Shown here piece by piece: positions 1 to 9,373 of a DNA stretch of 64,000 nucleotides (positions within the stretch are counted from its first letter, which is position 1; the number at the start of each line of letters is the position of its first letter). This DNA comes from Ignavibacteria bacterium (GTDB taxonomy: Bacteria > Bacteroidota > Ignavibacteria > Kapaibacteriales > UBA961). The DNA is taken from contig JADJXV010000001.1 of NCBI GenBank assembly GCA_016720145.1, positions 372,001 to 436,000 of the forward strand, read 5' to 3'. The notes under the pieces were generated by a model that ran no database searches, had not been told where the DNA came from, and saw nothing but the letters and a program-made list of their open reading frames with translations. The position numbers were made by a program, and so were the translations under genes.

Positions 1-2697
1 ATCGAACGCGCCGACGATGCCGGCTGCTTCTAGTTCGTCCATCACGCGGGCTGCGCGGGAGTAGCCGATTTTGAGGCGGCGTTGGAGGAGCGAGACCGAA
101 CCCTGCTGATGCTGAATCACGATATTCGCCGCTTCTTCAAAGAGTACATCACGTCCATCACCACCATTAACATCACCTTTTCCGCTTTGTTTTTTATCGC
201 TCACACTTGGAAGCATATACGGCATTGAATAGCCGACCTGATTGCCGATATGAGTACAAATCGCTTCGACTTCATCAGTACTGATAAAGGAATTCTGCAC
301 ACGTATCGGTTTCGGCGAGCCGCCGGGCAGAAAGAGCATATCGCCATTGCCGAGTAATTGATCGGCACCACCCATGTCGAGGATCGTACGGGAGTCAATT
401 TTGGATGCTACCTGATAGGCAAGACGAGCGGGGAAGTTGGCTTTAATAATACCGGTGATAACATTCACCGATGGTCTTTGAGTTGCTACAATGAGGTGAA
501 TTCCAATAGCGCGGGCAAGTTGAGCGAGACGTGTGATTGGTTCTTCGACGTCACGTCCTGCTGTCAGCATCAAGTCAGCAAGCTCATCGATTACGACGAC
601 GATATAGGGGAGTGGACGATGTACGTAATTCGTGGTTTCTTTATACTTACCTTCGGCTACTTTTTGATTATAATCGACAACGTTCCGTTGTCCGACCGAG
701 GCGAGAACGTCGTAGCGGCGTTCCATCTCGGCAACGACCGATTTGAGCACAAGCACCGCGTTGGCAGGACTTGTGATAATCGTTTCATCCACATCAGGGG
801 AGATTGCGAGAAAGTGTTTTTTGAGCAGACCATACAAGGCCATTTCCACTTTTTTCGGGTCAATGATTACAAATTTCAAGTCATGCGGGTGCATTTTGTA
901 GAGCAGGGAAGCGATAAGGGTGTTAATACCAACAGACTTACCGGATCCGGTCGAACCAGCTATCAAAAGGTGTGGCATTTTGGCAAGATCCGTACAATAG
1001 ACTTCGCCCGAGATGGTTTTGCCAAGCGCAAGCGGGAGTCGATTATTATTATCATGGAATTTCGGTGACTTAATAATACTACTGAAAAGCACGACTGAAG
1101 GATTATGATTTGGAATTTCAATACCCACCGTACCGCGACCGGGAATCGGTGCAATTATTCTAATCCCTTTCGCTTTGAGGGCAAGCGCAATATCATCCGA
1201 CAGATTCTCAATTTGCGAGATTTTGATACCGGAGGCAGGAACAAATTCATACTGAGTAACGACAGGACCGGGTGTGACTGTCAAATTTTCGATGCTGATT
1301 TTAAAGGTTTCTAACTTTTCTTCTAATAGTCGGGCATTTTCTTTTAATTCTGCGTCGTCAACTGTAACCTCCTTTACATGTTGTTCAGTTAAGAGAGATA
1401 GCATTGGAGAAGTATATACTATTTCTTCGTCCAATACATTCACTTCCGGTACAATTTCAATGTCATCTTTTGAGGGCAATCGCTCTTCAACGGTAAGAGT
1501 GAGAGTCTTTTGAATTTCAGGAACATCTACTATAACCTTTTGATTGTCAATTACTTCATCAGCTTTCTGTTTAATTGCACTTGGCTGTGGTGGTAAGTCC
1601 AAATGTGTTGTCATCGGTTTGAAAGGTGCTCGTTCTGTTTCTTCATCATTATTAATAGCATGAGTTGATTTTTCTAGTGGTTGGTTGTGTGAAATATTCT
1701 CTTCCGGTCTTCGAATCTGTAACTCACGCTGATGTATAGGTGAATTAGTTGTCAAGTCCTTAGCAGATGTTTGCTCAGCGACACGACGAACAATTCGAGC
1801 AGGCTCATCATCTCGCAGGTCTGTAGTTGTGGAAGGTTGAGGAATTGTAGTATCAATTTGTTCAGTATCATTTTCAACTTTATCAGAGGATCGCCATGCT
1901 CTGTATTTTTCAATACCATGGGCAATGTAATCTTGTAACTTGCCATACAACAAGCGTAACTTCAGGTACAATTTATCCATATCAAGCCCGGTCCCCAACA
2001 CTAATGTCACTAAAATCCCGACCGAAATCACGAGGAAAGATCCTATTTTTCCTATCAAATCAGAAAAAATGGCTGCAATAAACTGACCTACGGCACCGCT
2101 CCATTCACCGGGAAAAGTGGGAAGCCAGGAGACGAGTTGAAATGTACCCATTAAGCCGGCGAGGAGTGTTCCGAGAATTAATGCAGTTCCTGTAAGCTTT
2201 ATAACTCGTGGAGGTATTGACTGCGTCACAAATAAATGTTTGGCCCATAAGCCAATGACAAAGGGAAGCGTAATTGCTGAAAATCCAATAGTATAATTAT
2301 AGAGTAAATTTGAAATCACAGCTCCTACAAGTCCAAGCCAATTTTGAGTCGTATCGACTTTTGCTCTGATTGCATCATCCCCGCGAAAAATTCCCATAAT
2401 ATCATGAAAGGTAAGCTCTGCATTCGCTTCGTCTTTTGAAGTATAGGATATCAATGCAATTAACAAAAGTACCGAGAAAAGAAGCATTGTTATTGCAATG
2501 ATTTTAATCTGTCTAGTGTTTTCAACCGGAGATTTAGCAGGTGGTTGCGATGATTTACTAGTTCTGGGTATCCGTTTGTTTTCAGAAGTTGTTGGTTGTG
2601 GATTGGTGCTGTTATCTGAGGAAGACGCATTTTTACCGAGTGGCTGAATCGTCGAACCACCACGTTTAATTACTATATTTTCCGGTTCAGTTGCCAT
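1..2697 (-). CDS. ftsK: DNA translocase FtsK/SpoIIIE family (3' end cut by window edge)
   Basis: Septal ATP-driven DNA pump that clears and decatenates chromosome termini during division. The frame is open from the ATG at 2697 to base 1 (899 codons). The N-terminus is polar and Pro/Ser/Thr-rich, followed by several hydrophobic membrane segments (about residues 65-240) and a long charged linker. The motor domain has the Walker A motif GSTGSGKS (bases about 935-958) and a Walker B region ending VVIDELADLM (about 610-580). The last visible part is the gamma winged-helix DNA-reading domain, with RRLRIGYSRAARVMDELE, so only roughly the last dozen residues are missing. It lies 10 bp downstream of comB on the same strand, so the two are probably cotranscribed. 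Family assignment is secure; whether the chromosome uses KOPS-like guide sequences cannot be seen. Confidence 0.95.
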   Translation of the reverse strand, partial: MATEPENIVIKRGGSTIQPLGKNASSSDNSTNPQPTTSENKRIPRTSKSSQPPAKSPVENTRQIKIIAITMLLFSVLLLIALISYTSKDEANAELTFHDIMGIFRGDDAIRAKVDTTQNWLGLVGAVISNLLYNYTIGFSAITLPFVIGLWAKHLFVTQSIPPRVIKLTGTALILGTLLAGLMGTFQLVSWLPTFPGEWSGAVGQFIAAIFSDLIGKIGSFLVISVGILVTLVLGTGLDMDKLYLKLRLLYGKLQDYIAHGIEKYRAWRSSDKVENDTEQIDTTIPQPSTTTDLRDDEPARIVRRVAEQTSAKDLTTNSPIHQRELQIRRPEENISHNQPLEKSTHAINNDEETERAPFKPMTTHLDLPPQPSAIKQKADEVIDNQKVIVDVPEIQKTLTLTVEERLPSKDDIEIVPEVNVLDEEIVYTSPMLSLLTEQHVKEVTVDDAELKENARLLEEKLETFKISIENLTVTPGPVVTQYEFVPASGIKISQIENLSDDIALALKAKGIRIIAPIPGRGTVGIEIPNHNPSVVLFSSIIKSPKFHDNNNRLPLALGKTISGEVYCTDLAKMPHLLIAGSTGSGKSVGINTLIASLLYKMHPHDLKFVIIDPKKVEMALYGLLKKHFLAISPDVDETIITSPANAVLVLKSVVAEMERRYDVLASVGQRNVVDYNQKVAEGKYKETTNYVHRPLPYIVVVIDELADLMLTAGRDVEEPITRLAQLARAIGIHLIVATQRPSVNVITGIIKANFPARLAYQVASKIDSRTILDMGGADQLLGNGDMLFLPGGSPKPIRVQNSFISTDEVEAICTHIGNQVGYSMPYMLPSVSDKKQSGKGDVNGGDGRDVLFEEAANIVIQHQQGSVSLLQRRLKIGYSRAARVMDELEAAGIVGAFD

Positions 2698-2707
2698 AGT
2701 TTCTCCG

Positions 2708-3451
2708 TCAGGTTAATGTTGCCGAAATAATCGAATCACCACTTATCTTAGGCACCACTTCGAGTGAGTTTAAGTCAGCCGCACATTCGATATCATCAGA
2801 AAAGCCGAGTTCTCTTAAACTCTTACCGTGAGTAGTACTTTGCAGGAAACCAAGAAGATTATCCCTATAATTTGAAAATAAACTTTCTGATGCAACTGCA
2901 GAATCCGACAATTGTGCTGTAGGAATAAAGGAAGAAAGATACCCAACATAACCACCGGCACAACAAGCGTCTTCTAAGGAAAATGCACCACTGGATCCTG
3001 CACAAATAATCGTAATTTCACTATTGCTTTGCGAATGATTATCGGCAATATACTCAGACAATGCCTGTAAATTCATGAAAGAACCAATATATATACTGTC
3101 AGCAGCACGAACTAACTGTAAAGCATTGGTACCATTCGAAGTTGTAAAACTAATAATCTTTCCATTCACAATTTCAGGTGTGTATTCAAGAGGCGAATTT
3201 CCAATATCAAAGCCCGGCTGCTTGACACCTCGACGCTCACCACCGAGTAACCGAATCGAAGGAGGAAGTGCTTGGAATATCCCGGTCGCCTCTTCTACAC
3301 TTGTTGAAGGAATTATCGCCTTCACACCACTCGAAAATGCTATACATATAGTCGTGCTCGCACGGAGAACGTCAATTACAATAGCCACGCGCTCGCCATT
3401 TTCAGAACTTTTGGGGAGTTCTGTTGGCGTAAGTAATACATTTATATACAT
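2708..3451 (-). CDS. comB: Probable 2-phosphosulfolactate phosphatase ComB
   Basis: ComB-family Mg-dependent acid phosphatase that dephosphorylates 2-phosphosulfolactate in the coenzyme M / sulfolactate route; in bacteria without coenzyme M its physiological substrate is uncertain. The 247 residues match the family's usual length. Visible family signatures are IDVLRASTT (residues 26-34), LLGGERRG followed by GFDIGNSPLEY, the TTSNGT segment, and CAGSSGAFSLEDACCAGG. The start at 3451 is the first ATG and no upstream in-frame alternative is better. It is the first gene of a likely comB-ftsK transcript and divergent from the ABC exporter at 3677. Identity is fairly sure from the motifs; the in vivo role is inferred from the family only. 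Confidence 0.88.
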   Translation of the reverse strand: MYINVLLTPTELPKSSENGERVAIVIDVLRASTTICIAFSSGVKAIIPSTSVEEATGIFQALPPSIRLLGGERRGVKQPGFDIGNSPLEYTPEIVNGKIISFTTSNGTNALQLVRAADSIYIGSFMNLQALSEYIADNHSQSNSEITIICAGSSGAFSLEDACCAGGYVGYLSSFIPTAQLSDSAVASESLFSNYRDNLLGFLQSTTHGKSLRELGFSDDIECAADLNSLEVVPKISGDSIISATLT

Positions 3452-3624
3452 TTAATTTTTTGCTGCAATTTGATGGAACAGCAAATTACGACGTAAAAAT
3501 TTTAAGGGCAAATGATTTTTACATGTTATATAATTAATCGTTCGCAATGATAGTATATTTGTACTGAAATCGTATTGAGAATATCAAATATACTGCTCAT
3601 AATTATTCTAAATCATCTCGTAAT

Positions 3625-3652
3625 TTGAAGAATTGAATTGAGTAACTATAAT
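3625..3652 (+). promoter_or_regulatory. Sigma70-like promoter for the ABC exporter
   Basis: TTGAAG at 3625-3630, a 16-bp spacer, then a perfect TATAAT at 3647-3652, which would start transcription near 3659, about 18 bp before the ATG at 3677. The surrounding 225-bp divergent spacer (3452-3676) is very AT-rich. This is motif matching only. The canonical -10 is notable because many Bacteroidota use a different consensus. Confidence 0.5.
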
Positions 3653-3676
3653 ACCTTGCAATAATAACTATACAAG

Positions 3677-4600
3677 ATGTCACTCGACAAAATAATTGAA
3701 ATTAAAGGATTAACGAAAAGATTCAAAGACATTACAGCTGTTGACAATCTCAATCTGAACGTATTTCAAGGTGATATTTTCGGGTTTCTCGGTCCAAATG
3801 GAGCCGGGAAAAGCACGACAATCAGAATGATACTGTCACTAATTACACCAACCTCCGGAACAATTCATTTATTTGGTAAGCCCCTCGGATCTCACCGTAA
3901 AGAAATCCTAAGTAATATAGGAGCAATAGTCGAAAAGCCGGACTTTTATCTCTATCTCACTGCTTATAAGAACCTCGAACTTCTTGGAAGAATTTCCGGT
4001 GTGGATATTTCGAAAAGAAGGATCATGGAAGTACTTGAAATTGTGCAACTTCATGAACGTGCCAACTATAAAGTCAAGACCTTTTCCTACGGAATGAAGC
4101 AGCGACTCGGAATAGCACAGGCATTAATACACAACCCCGATTTAATAATCCTCGATGAACCAACCAACGGACTCGATCCAAGTGGCGTGAAAGAAGTACG
4201 GGATTTAATTCTTTCGCTCAACCGAGACCATAACAAAACAATTTTTCTCTCCTCTCATATCCTGCCTGAGGTAGAAATTGTAGCTACTCGAATGGCGATT
4301 ATCAACAAAGGGCGTACTGTCGTCGAAGGGGAAGTCCAAACACTTCTTAATTCTGGTAAGCTAATGGTAAAAATAGGTGTTGATAATTATCTTGATGCTG
4401 TGGAAGCAATGAAAATTTCTCATTGGAATACAAGTCTTGAGCCATCGGATGGTTTGCAAATTTGGCTATCCGTGCATCAGAAAGAGATATCGCAGATCAA
4501 TCAATATTTAGTAGAGAAAGGGGTAGCTATCCATTCTATAACTTCTACACGTTCATTAGAAGACTATTTTCTCACGATTACCCAAGGAAATCTACAATGA
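3677..4600 (+). CDS. ABC transporter ATP-binding protein (CcmA/BcrA-like)
   Basis: Cytoplasmic nucleotide-binding subunit of an ABC exporter or multidrug/bacitracin-type efflux system. Walker A GPNGAGKST is at residues 39-47. The signature is the variant SYGMKQRLGIAQAL, typical of the BcrA/CcmA class rather than LSGGQ. Walker B reads LIILDEPTNGLDPSG, followed by the H-loop SSHIL. The roughly 90-residue C-terminal extension is usual for the class. The stop overlaps the start of the permease gene in an ATGA arrangement, so the two are translationally coupled. The substrate cannot be told from sequence. No two-component regulator of the BceRS type is adjacent. Confidence 0.92.
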   Translation: MSLDKIIEIKGLTKRFKDITAVDNLNLNVFQGDIFGFLGPNGAGKSTTIRMILSLITPTSGTIHLFGKPLGSHRKEILSNIGAIVEKPDFYLYLTAYKNLELLGRISGVDISKRRIMEVLEIVQLHERANYKVKTFSYGMKQRLGIAQALIHNPDLIILDEPTNGLDPSGVKEVRDLILSLNRDHNKTIFLSSHILPEVEIVATRMAIINKGRTVVEGEVQTLLNSGKLMVKIGVDNYLDAVEAMKISHWNTSLEPSDGLQIWLSVHQKEISQINQYLVEKGVAIHSITSTRSLEDYFLTITQGNLQ

Positions 4601-5436
4601 TTTTTAAATTAATTCGAATTGAACTCATAAAAATATTCAGTAAATGGAGATCATTTATTGGCTTTATAGCTGTTGGAGCCCTTATACCGATTATTCAAGT
4701 AGCACTTTATACTGAAGGTGATGAATATTTCAATCTTTTTACCCAGACCCTTCAACAGCAATTCGATTTTTCAGGGAATATGACCAATGGATATCTCATT
4801 GCCTTTGTCACACTTCAAAGCCTGTATGTCCATATCCCTCTTTTAATTGCGCTTGTGATAGGTGACCTCCTAGCAGGTGAAGCGACTGCCGGTACGTATC
4901 GACTGCTTCTTGTCCGTCCCATATCAAGATTACAAGTAGTTACATCCAAATTTCTAGCCGGACTGGTCTATACTAATCTACTTATTATCTGGATGGCACT
5001 ACTCAGCTTAGGTTTAAGTGTATGGTTATTCGGTGAGGGTGAGCTTTTAATCGTTGGAGATTCACTGACTATATTAGGATCGAATGATATTCTTTGGCGT
5101 TTTTTATGGGCATATTGTTACGCGGCAGGAAGTATGGTTGCAATCGCTTCACTTGCTTTTATGTTCTCCGCACTTGTAGAAAATGCTATCGGACCAATTG
5201 CATCAACAATGGCAATCGTGATAGTTCTCACTATAATTTCAACCTTAAATGCACCGTTTATTGTAGCTATCAAACCTTATTTACTTACTACTCACCTCAA
5301 TGGGTGGAAATTCTTCTTCGAGCAAACTCCAAACTGGAATAAAATTCTAACTTCTGCATCTGCACTTCTGAGCTATGTCATTGTATTCTATACGGCTGCA
5401 CTCATTGTATTCAAACGAAAAGATATTCTTTCCTAA
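4597..5436 (+). CDS. ABC transporter permease (ABC-2 / NosY-like)
   Basis: Membrane partner of the upstream ATPase. I place the start at the ATG at 4597, which overlaps the upstream stop (ATGA) and gives 279 residues beginning MIFKLIRIELIKIFSKWR. The frame stays open further upstream to 4462, but that part lies inside the ATPase gene. There is a first hydrophobic segment after the basic N-terminus, a long extracytoplasmic stretch with FTQTLQQQFDF, then about five more membrane helices. GEATAGTYRLLLVRPISR is the conserved cytoplasmic loop of ABC-2 permeases. It ends with FKRKDILS, a typical cytosolic tail. Direction and cargo are unknown. Confidence 0.9.
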   Translation: MIFKLIRIELIKIFSKWRSFIGFIAVGALIPIIQVALYTEGDEYFNLFTQTLQQQFDFSGNMTNGYLIAFVTLQSLYVHIPLLIALVIGDLLAGEATAGTYRLLLVRPISRLQVVTSKFLAGLVYTNLLIIWMALLSLGLSVWLFGEGELLIVGDSLTILGSNDILWRFLWAYCYAAGSMVAIASLAFMFSALVENAIGPIASTMAIVIVLTIISTLNAPFIVAIKPYLLTTHLNGWKFFFEQTPNWNKILTSASALLSYVIVFYTAALIVFKRKDILS

Positions 5437-5526
5437 TACCTAAATTTAACTCTGACACTTCTATAAGATTCTCACAAATCCTTGCAATTCTTATGAATTT
5501 CTCATGTCACCATCCGAGTTATAGTT

Positions 5527-8500
5527 TTACTTCTGCCGAATTAAAATCTGCTTGGCATCTTCTTTCACTGCTGCATTATAAAACTTCTTAAATTCTTCAT
5601 ATTCATTAGGTTCGATGAATGACTTTTTGTGGATAAAGGTGCGTTTTGCCTTTAAAACACTATCTACAAAACTATAAGTAATCGAATAGTCAGCAATGGA
5701 GGAAGTTAATAATTTAGGTTTTGGTACATCGAGAGGTTCGTAGCCGGCAGGTAGAGTAATCTGCATCTGTTCATAAGATGTATCAACGCTACTTCTGAAT
5801 TTAAGAGCATACATTCGTTTTTCATAGCCGAATGCATCATCTGCACGCAAGTCATCACGCCATGGTAACTTTAACAATTTAAAATCACCCGCTTCTGTCA
5901 AATAATTTGGTATCTCACATGAATAAGCAAATTGTACTCTTGGTGCGAGATTTTCGAGATCTGATATTTCAAAAGTAGTTAGCTTTACGCTTGGATATTC
6001 CGAACTCAACTCGGATAACATGAGTTTTTCACGGTCAGATTGAGATTTGTTTCGATATCGAGCACGTAATCCTGCTGTAAGTACTCCACTGTAATCGGTT
6101 GCACAGGTTACAGTTGCTTTGTTATTTTCATCGAGAGAAACGAAGGTAGTTGATATCATATTGGGTGCTACAGATTGGACTCTCGGCAGTGTAATTGTAG
6201 AAGAATTTCCCGGTTTAATCACCAACGAAAATGCATCCCTGTCCATAGATGGAATAGACCCAACCGGATGATTATTCGCCGTCAAATCTAGAAAGGTAGG
6301 TGTTGATGTTCCATTTTCGACAGCCACAATGCAATGATTGAAATCAATAGAAGGAGGAATATTTCCGCGGCGCTCTTCATCTCCAGAATTCACGAGGACA
6401 TAATTTGCTTTGATTCCTACCTCGCGAAGCATCGCAATACCCAACGTCGATACATCCTTACAATCACCAATTTTATTGACAAGGACATCGCGCGCTTTCT
6501 GTGGAATTAGTCCTGATTGTCGAAAGGAGACACTTGAATATCTGATATTCTCTGTGATATAATCGTAAATCGTTTTAATTTTTTCAGCATCTGATATAGA
6601 GCCGGGATTAGGTAATAATTCCTGTACTTTTTCTTTTATTTCATACGTTGTTTGAGCTTTTGTTTGAGCAAGCTCAGCATACCAATTAACAAGGTAATTC
6701 CAATCAGGAATTGAAGATATGCGCAGCATCTTTCCGATTTCATCTAAATTGGGCATGTCAGCTTCATACGCTATTTGTTCAAGATTCTCCATTTTCCATT
6801 CGAAGAGCTGACCTTCTGAGATCGTAGTAGTTTTGGGTTCGATCGTTAAATTCTGACCTTGGAAGGTAAAATCCATACCCTTTGGCACAAGCAAAGAATA
6901 CTTTGCTTCCTTCACAGGGAAATATCGATTAAAATAAAATTCATCCCAGAAATGCTTGGCAAGTTTACCTGAATTGAAATTTCGTATATGCCATTTAATA
7001 TAGATAAAGTCATTTTTTTCTAGAGACTTAAAGACGATGTGCCCTTTATCGACATCACCTCTTATCTCCGAACCGTCTGTTTTAATGGTGACTGCTTTTT
7101 CAATGATAAGATTTTGTGAATAGGAATTATACCCGACATAATACTCTTTAAATCTATCAATTCCTTTATCGTTAAATACTCGTATGAGGAGTTCTTCGGA
7201 TGTCTCCGATGCACCTTGAGGATAAACGACACGATTTGTCTTGCAGAGGACGATCGATGAACTAGCTTCCGGATGCTGACTTGCAGTCGGAGAAGCTTTG
7301 ATGACGCTATCGAGATTCGTTTCTCCAAAAACAGTAAAAATCGATTTTTTACCATCTAGTTCTCTGAGAATATCTCTGCTATCATAGTCTGTTGGTACGT
7401 ATTGTAAGGCACTTGCATAAGAATTTTTGGCTTCATCAATTTTCTTGCTGCTGCGTTTGATATCACCTAATTTCGACCAATACAGCCCGCAAGAAGGACA
7501 AAATGTCAATGCTTTCTCGGCAGATTCTGCTGCTCGGTCATATTTCTGCATCGAATTAAAAACAGACGCCATTTGATAATGATAGCCGGGTGAAGAGGGA
7601 GCATATTCAAGCATTTTTTTATAGGTTTTCTCCCAATCTTCGAGCTTGGATGCTTCAAGATATGCTTTGGCTAAATTAGAAAGCCCGGTTTCATTGTAGT
7701 CAGATTGCAGGTATTTTTTAATAATCTCAATCGTACCGTCTTGTTTTCTTGTCGCCTGATAATCAATAACGCATGCTAAGTTAACGTATTTCCAATTAGT
7801 TGGGAATTTCGCATATCCATCTTTTGCTAACTGAATGACTTTTTCAGTGAGTCTTTTTTTAGAATACAAATCAAGACGTGAGGCATAAGAGATTTCAGAT
7901 TCGGGTAACTGCTTTTCAATCTTAAGAAGTATCTCTTCTGCTTTATCAAAGTCTTCATTTTCAAGATGTTGCGCAAATTTATAGAGAAGCGCATCAATCA
8001 GGTCTTTATTGAGAGCCACCATTTTTTCATACGTCGTTATTAGTTCGTCGCGTTTTCGACCACGATTATATGCTTCTAGAAAGTACTTATAAATAATACC
8101 ACAATTGGGTGACAACTTTTGTGCTTTGCGGAGTAATAATTCGGCTTCAATTGCTTGATCATTGCGTAAAAAACAATCAGCCAGCATGAGGTAATTTTCG
8201 ATATGGGTGGGATTCTTCTCAATTTTATCTTTGAAAAATTCTTTTGCAAACAAAGGTACATGTTTTATAAATGAAGGTGTTACTTTAGAATAAGATTGTG
8301 CTGAATTTCTTGATTTGAGCCCCGGAACCGGCTCTCCATTTTGATCGGTGATACGAGCGAGAAAATTACAGCGCTCAATTTCAGAATATCCAACCTTTAC
8401 AAGAAGGCGATTCCATCCTTCTTGCAATTCTGTCTCTACAATATAAGTATCAAAATCATTATTCGTTTCGAGGGAGTCACGGATAATTTCAACATCATTG

Positions 8501-9276
8501 AGGAATGTTTTTAGTGCGCCGGATGTACCTACCCGTACATGAACAGTTTGTTTTTTAGGAGAATAGACAAAGGTATTTGCGTAAAGGAACGTTTGGCGGT
8601 CACCGAAATACGCTTGAAAATCAAGCCACTTATCGAATTTAATTGAAGGAGGTATGAACCATTTAGCAGGTACATTATTCTTACCAACGTATTCAGCAGA
8701 CATCGAAAATTCAGTTTCCGGAGGATAGACAGCGTTAAATCCACTTGCCGATATATTTTCAAAAGGCCCGATGATAGCCCATTGATCGAGAGAACTAATA
8801 GCTTCGAAATGCTTTTTGGATCGTTCAAGTTGTCCTTTTCGCTGGTATAGATTACCAAGTACTTCGTGTGACATTGCCTTCAGAACGCCGGTTTGATCTG
8901 CTTTTTGTGCATATTTTTCAAACACATCGATTACACCACTTGTGATATCGTATTGATTCGTGCTGATTTTAGATGTGTACCAACTGCTGTAAAAATATGG
9001 GGTTGCGTCAGGTTCCGAATTAAGAATATTTCTGAATACTGCCCATGCTTCCTTGTCTCGGTGTTGTAATTCATAGAAATAGGCAAGTCCAATATAAGCA
9101 CGAGAATTCTTTGGATCTGCCTTAATTGCGGAAAGAAATTTTTGCTCGACGGTCGAATTGTCATTTATCTCCCATGCTTTCCATGCTTCATCTATGAGCG
9201 ATGAAGATTGTGAGAAAAGTGGAAGGGTATTTACTAAAAGTGTTAACAGAGCAATGTAAATATTTGGTCTTTTCAT
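5527..9276 (-). CDS. TPR protein with DUF3857 and transglutaminase-like domains
   Basis: Large exported protein of 1249 residues. It has a signal peptide (MKRPNIYIALLTLLVNTLPLFSQ), TPR-type helical repeats through about residue 640, interrupted near 170-320 by a beta-rich segment, then a DUF3857 domain (about 660-850) and a transglutaminase-like fold. The triad is present: Cys in IGDCKDVS (about residue 942), His in FNHCIVAV (about 981) and Asp in FLDLTANN (about 996), so it could be an active cysteine protease or acyltransferase. A C-terminal beta-rich domain follows. DUF3857-transglutaminase proteins are common in Bacteroidota, but this long TPR front end is less usual. It converges with the ABC permease and its function is unknown. 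Confidence 0.9.
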   Translation of the reverse strand: MKRPNIYIALLTLLVNTLPLFSQSSSLIDEAWKAWEINDNSTVEQKFLSAIKADPKNSRAYIGLAYFYELQHRDKEAWAVFRNILNSEPDATPYFYSSWYTSKISTNQYDITSGVIDVFEKYAQKADQTGVLKAMSHEVLGNLYQRKGQLERSKKHFEAISSLDQWAIIGPFENISASGFNAVYPPETEFSMSAEYVGKNNVPAKWFIPPSIKFDKWLDFQAYFGDRQTFLYANTFVYSPKKQTVHVRVGTSGALKTFLNDVEIIRDSLETNNDFDTYIVETELQEGWNRLLVKVGYSEIERCNFLARITDQNGEPVPGLKSRNSAQSYSKVTPSFIKHVPLFAKEFFKDKIEKNPTHIENYLMLADCFLRNDQAIEAELLLRKAQKLSPNCGIIYKYFLEAYNRGRKRDELITTYEKMVALNKDLIDALLYKFAQHLENEDFDKAEEILLKIEKQLPESEISYASRLDLYSKKRLTEKVIQLAKDGYAKFPTNWKYVNLACVIDYQATRKQDGTIEIIKKYLQSDYNETGLSNLAKAYLEASKLEDWEKTYKKMLEYAPSSPGYHYQMASVFNSMQKYDRAAESAEKALTFCPSCGLYWSKLGDIKRSSKKIDEAKNSYASALQYVPTDYDSRDILRELDGKKSIFTVFGETNLDSVIKASPTASQHPEASSSIVLCKTNRVVYPQGASETSEELLIRVFNDKGIDRFKEYYVGYNSYSQNLIIEKAVTIKTDGSEIRGDVDKGHIVFKSLEKNDFIYIKWHIRNFNSGKLAKHFWDEFYFNRYFPVKEAKYSLLVPKGMDFTFQGQNLTIEPKTTTISEGQLFEWKMENLEQIAYEADMPNLDEIGKMLRISSIPDWNYLVNWYAELAQTKAQTTYEIKEKVQELLPNPGSISDAEKIKTIYDYITENIRYSSVSFRQSGLIPQKARDVLVNKIGDCKDVSTLGIAMLREVGIKANYVLVNSGDEERRGNIPPSIDFNHCIVAVENGTSTPTFLDLTANNHPVGSIPSMDRDAFSLVIKPGNSSTITLPRVQSVAPNMISTTFVSLDENNKATVTCATDYSGVLTAGLRARYRNKSQSDREKLMLSELSSEYPSVKLTTFEISDLENLAPRVQFAYSCEIPNYLTEAGDFKLLKLPWRDDLRADDAFGYEKRMYALKFRSSVDTSYEQMQITLPAGYEPLDVPKPKLLTSSIADYSITYSFVDSVLKAKRTFIHKKSFIEPNEYEEFKKFYNAAVKEDAKQILIRQK

Positions 9277-9373
9277 AGTTGTATCTAAAAGTTATTTATT
9301 CTTTATATTCCAGAGGGTTATACTGCATTGATGTTATGAAATATGATCGTGAATATGTACGCCTAACCATAAC

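Noticed and set aside
358..1068. Plus-strand ORF opposite ftsK
   Set aside because: It is a shadow of the intact minus-strand ftsK frame, which has clear motor motifs; the shadow protein has no recognisable feature.
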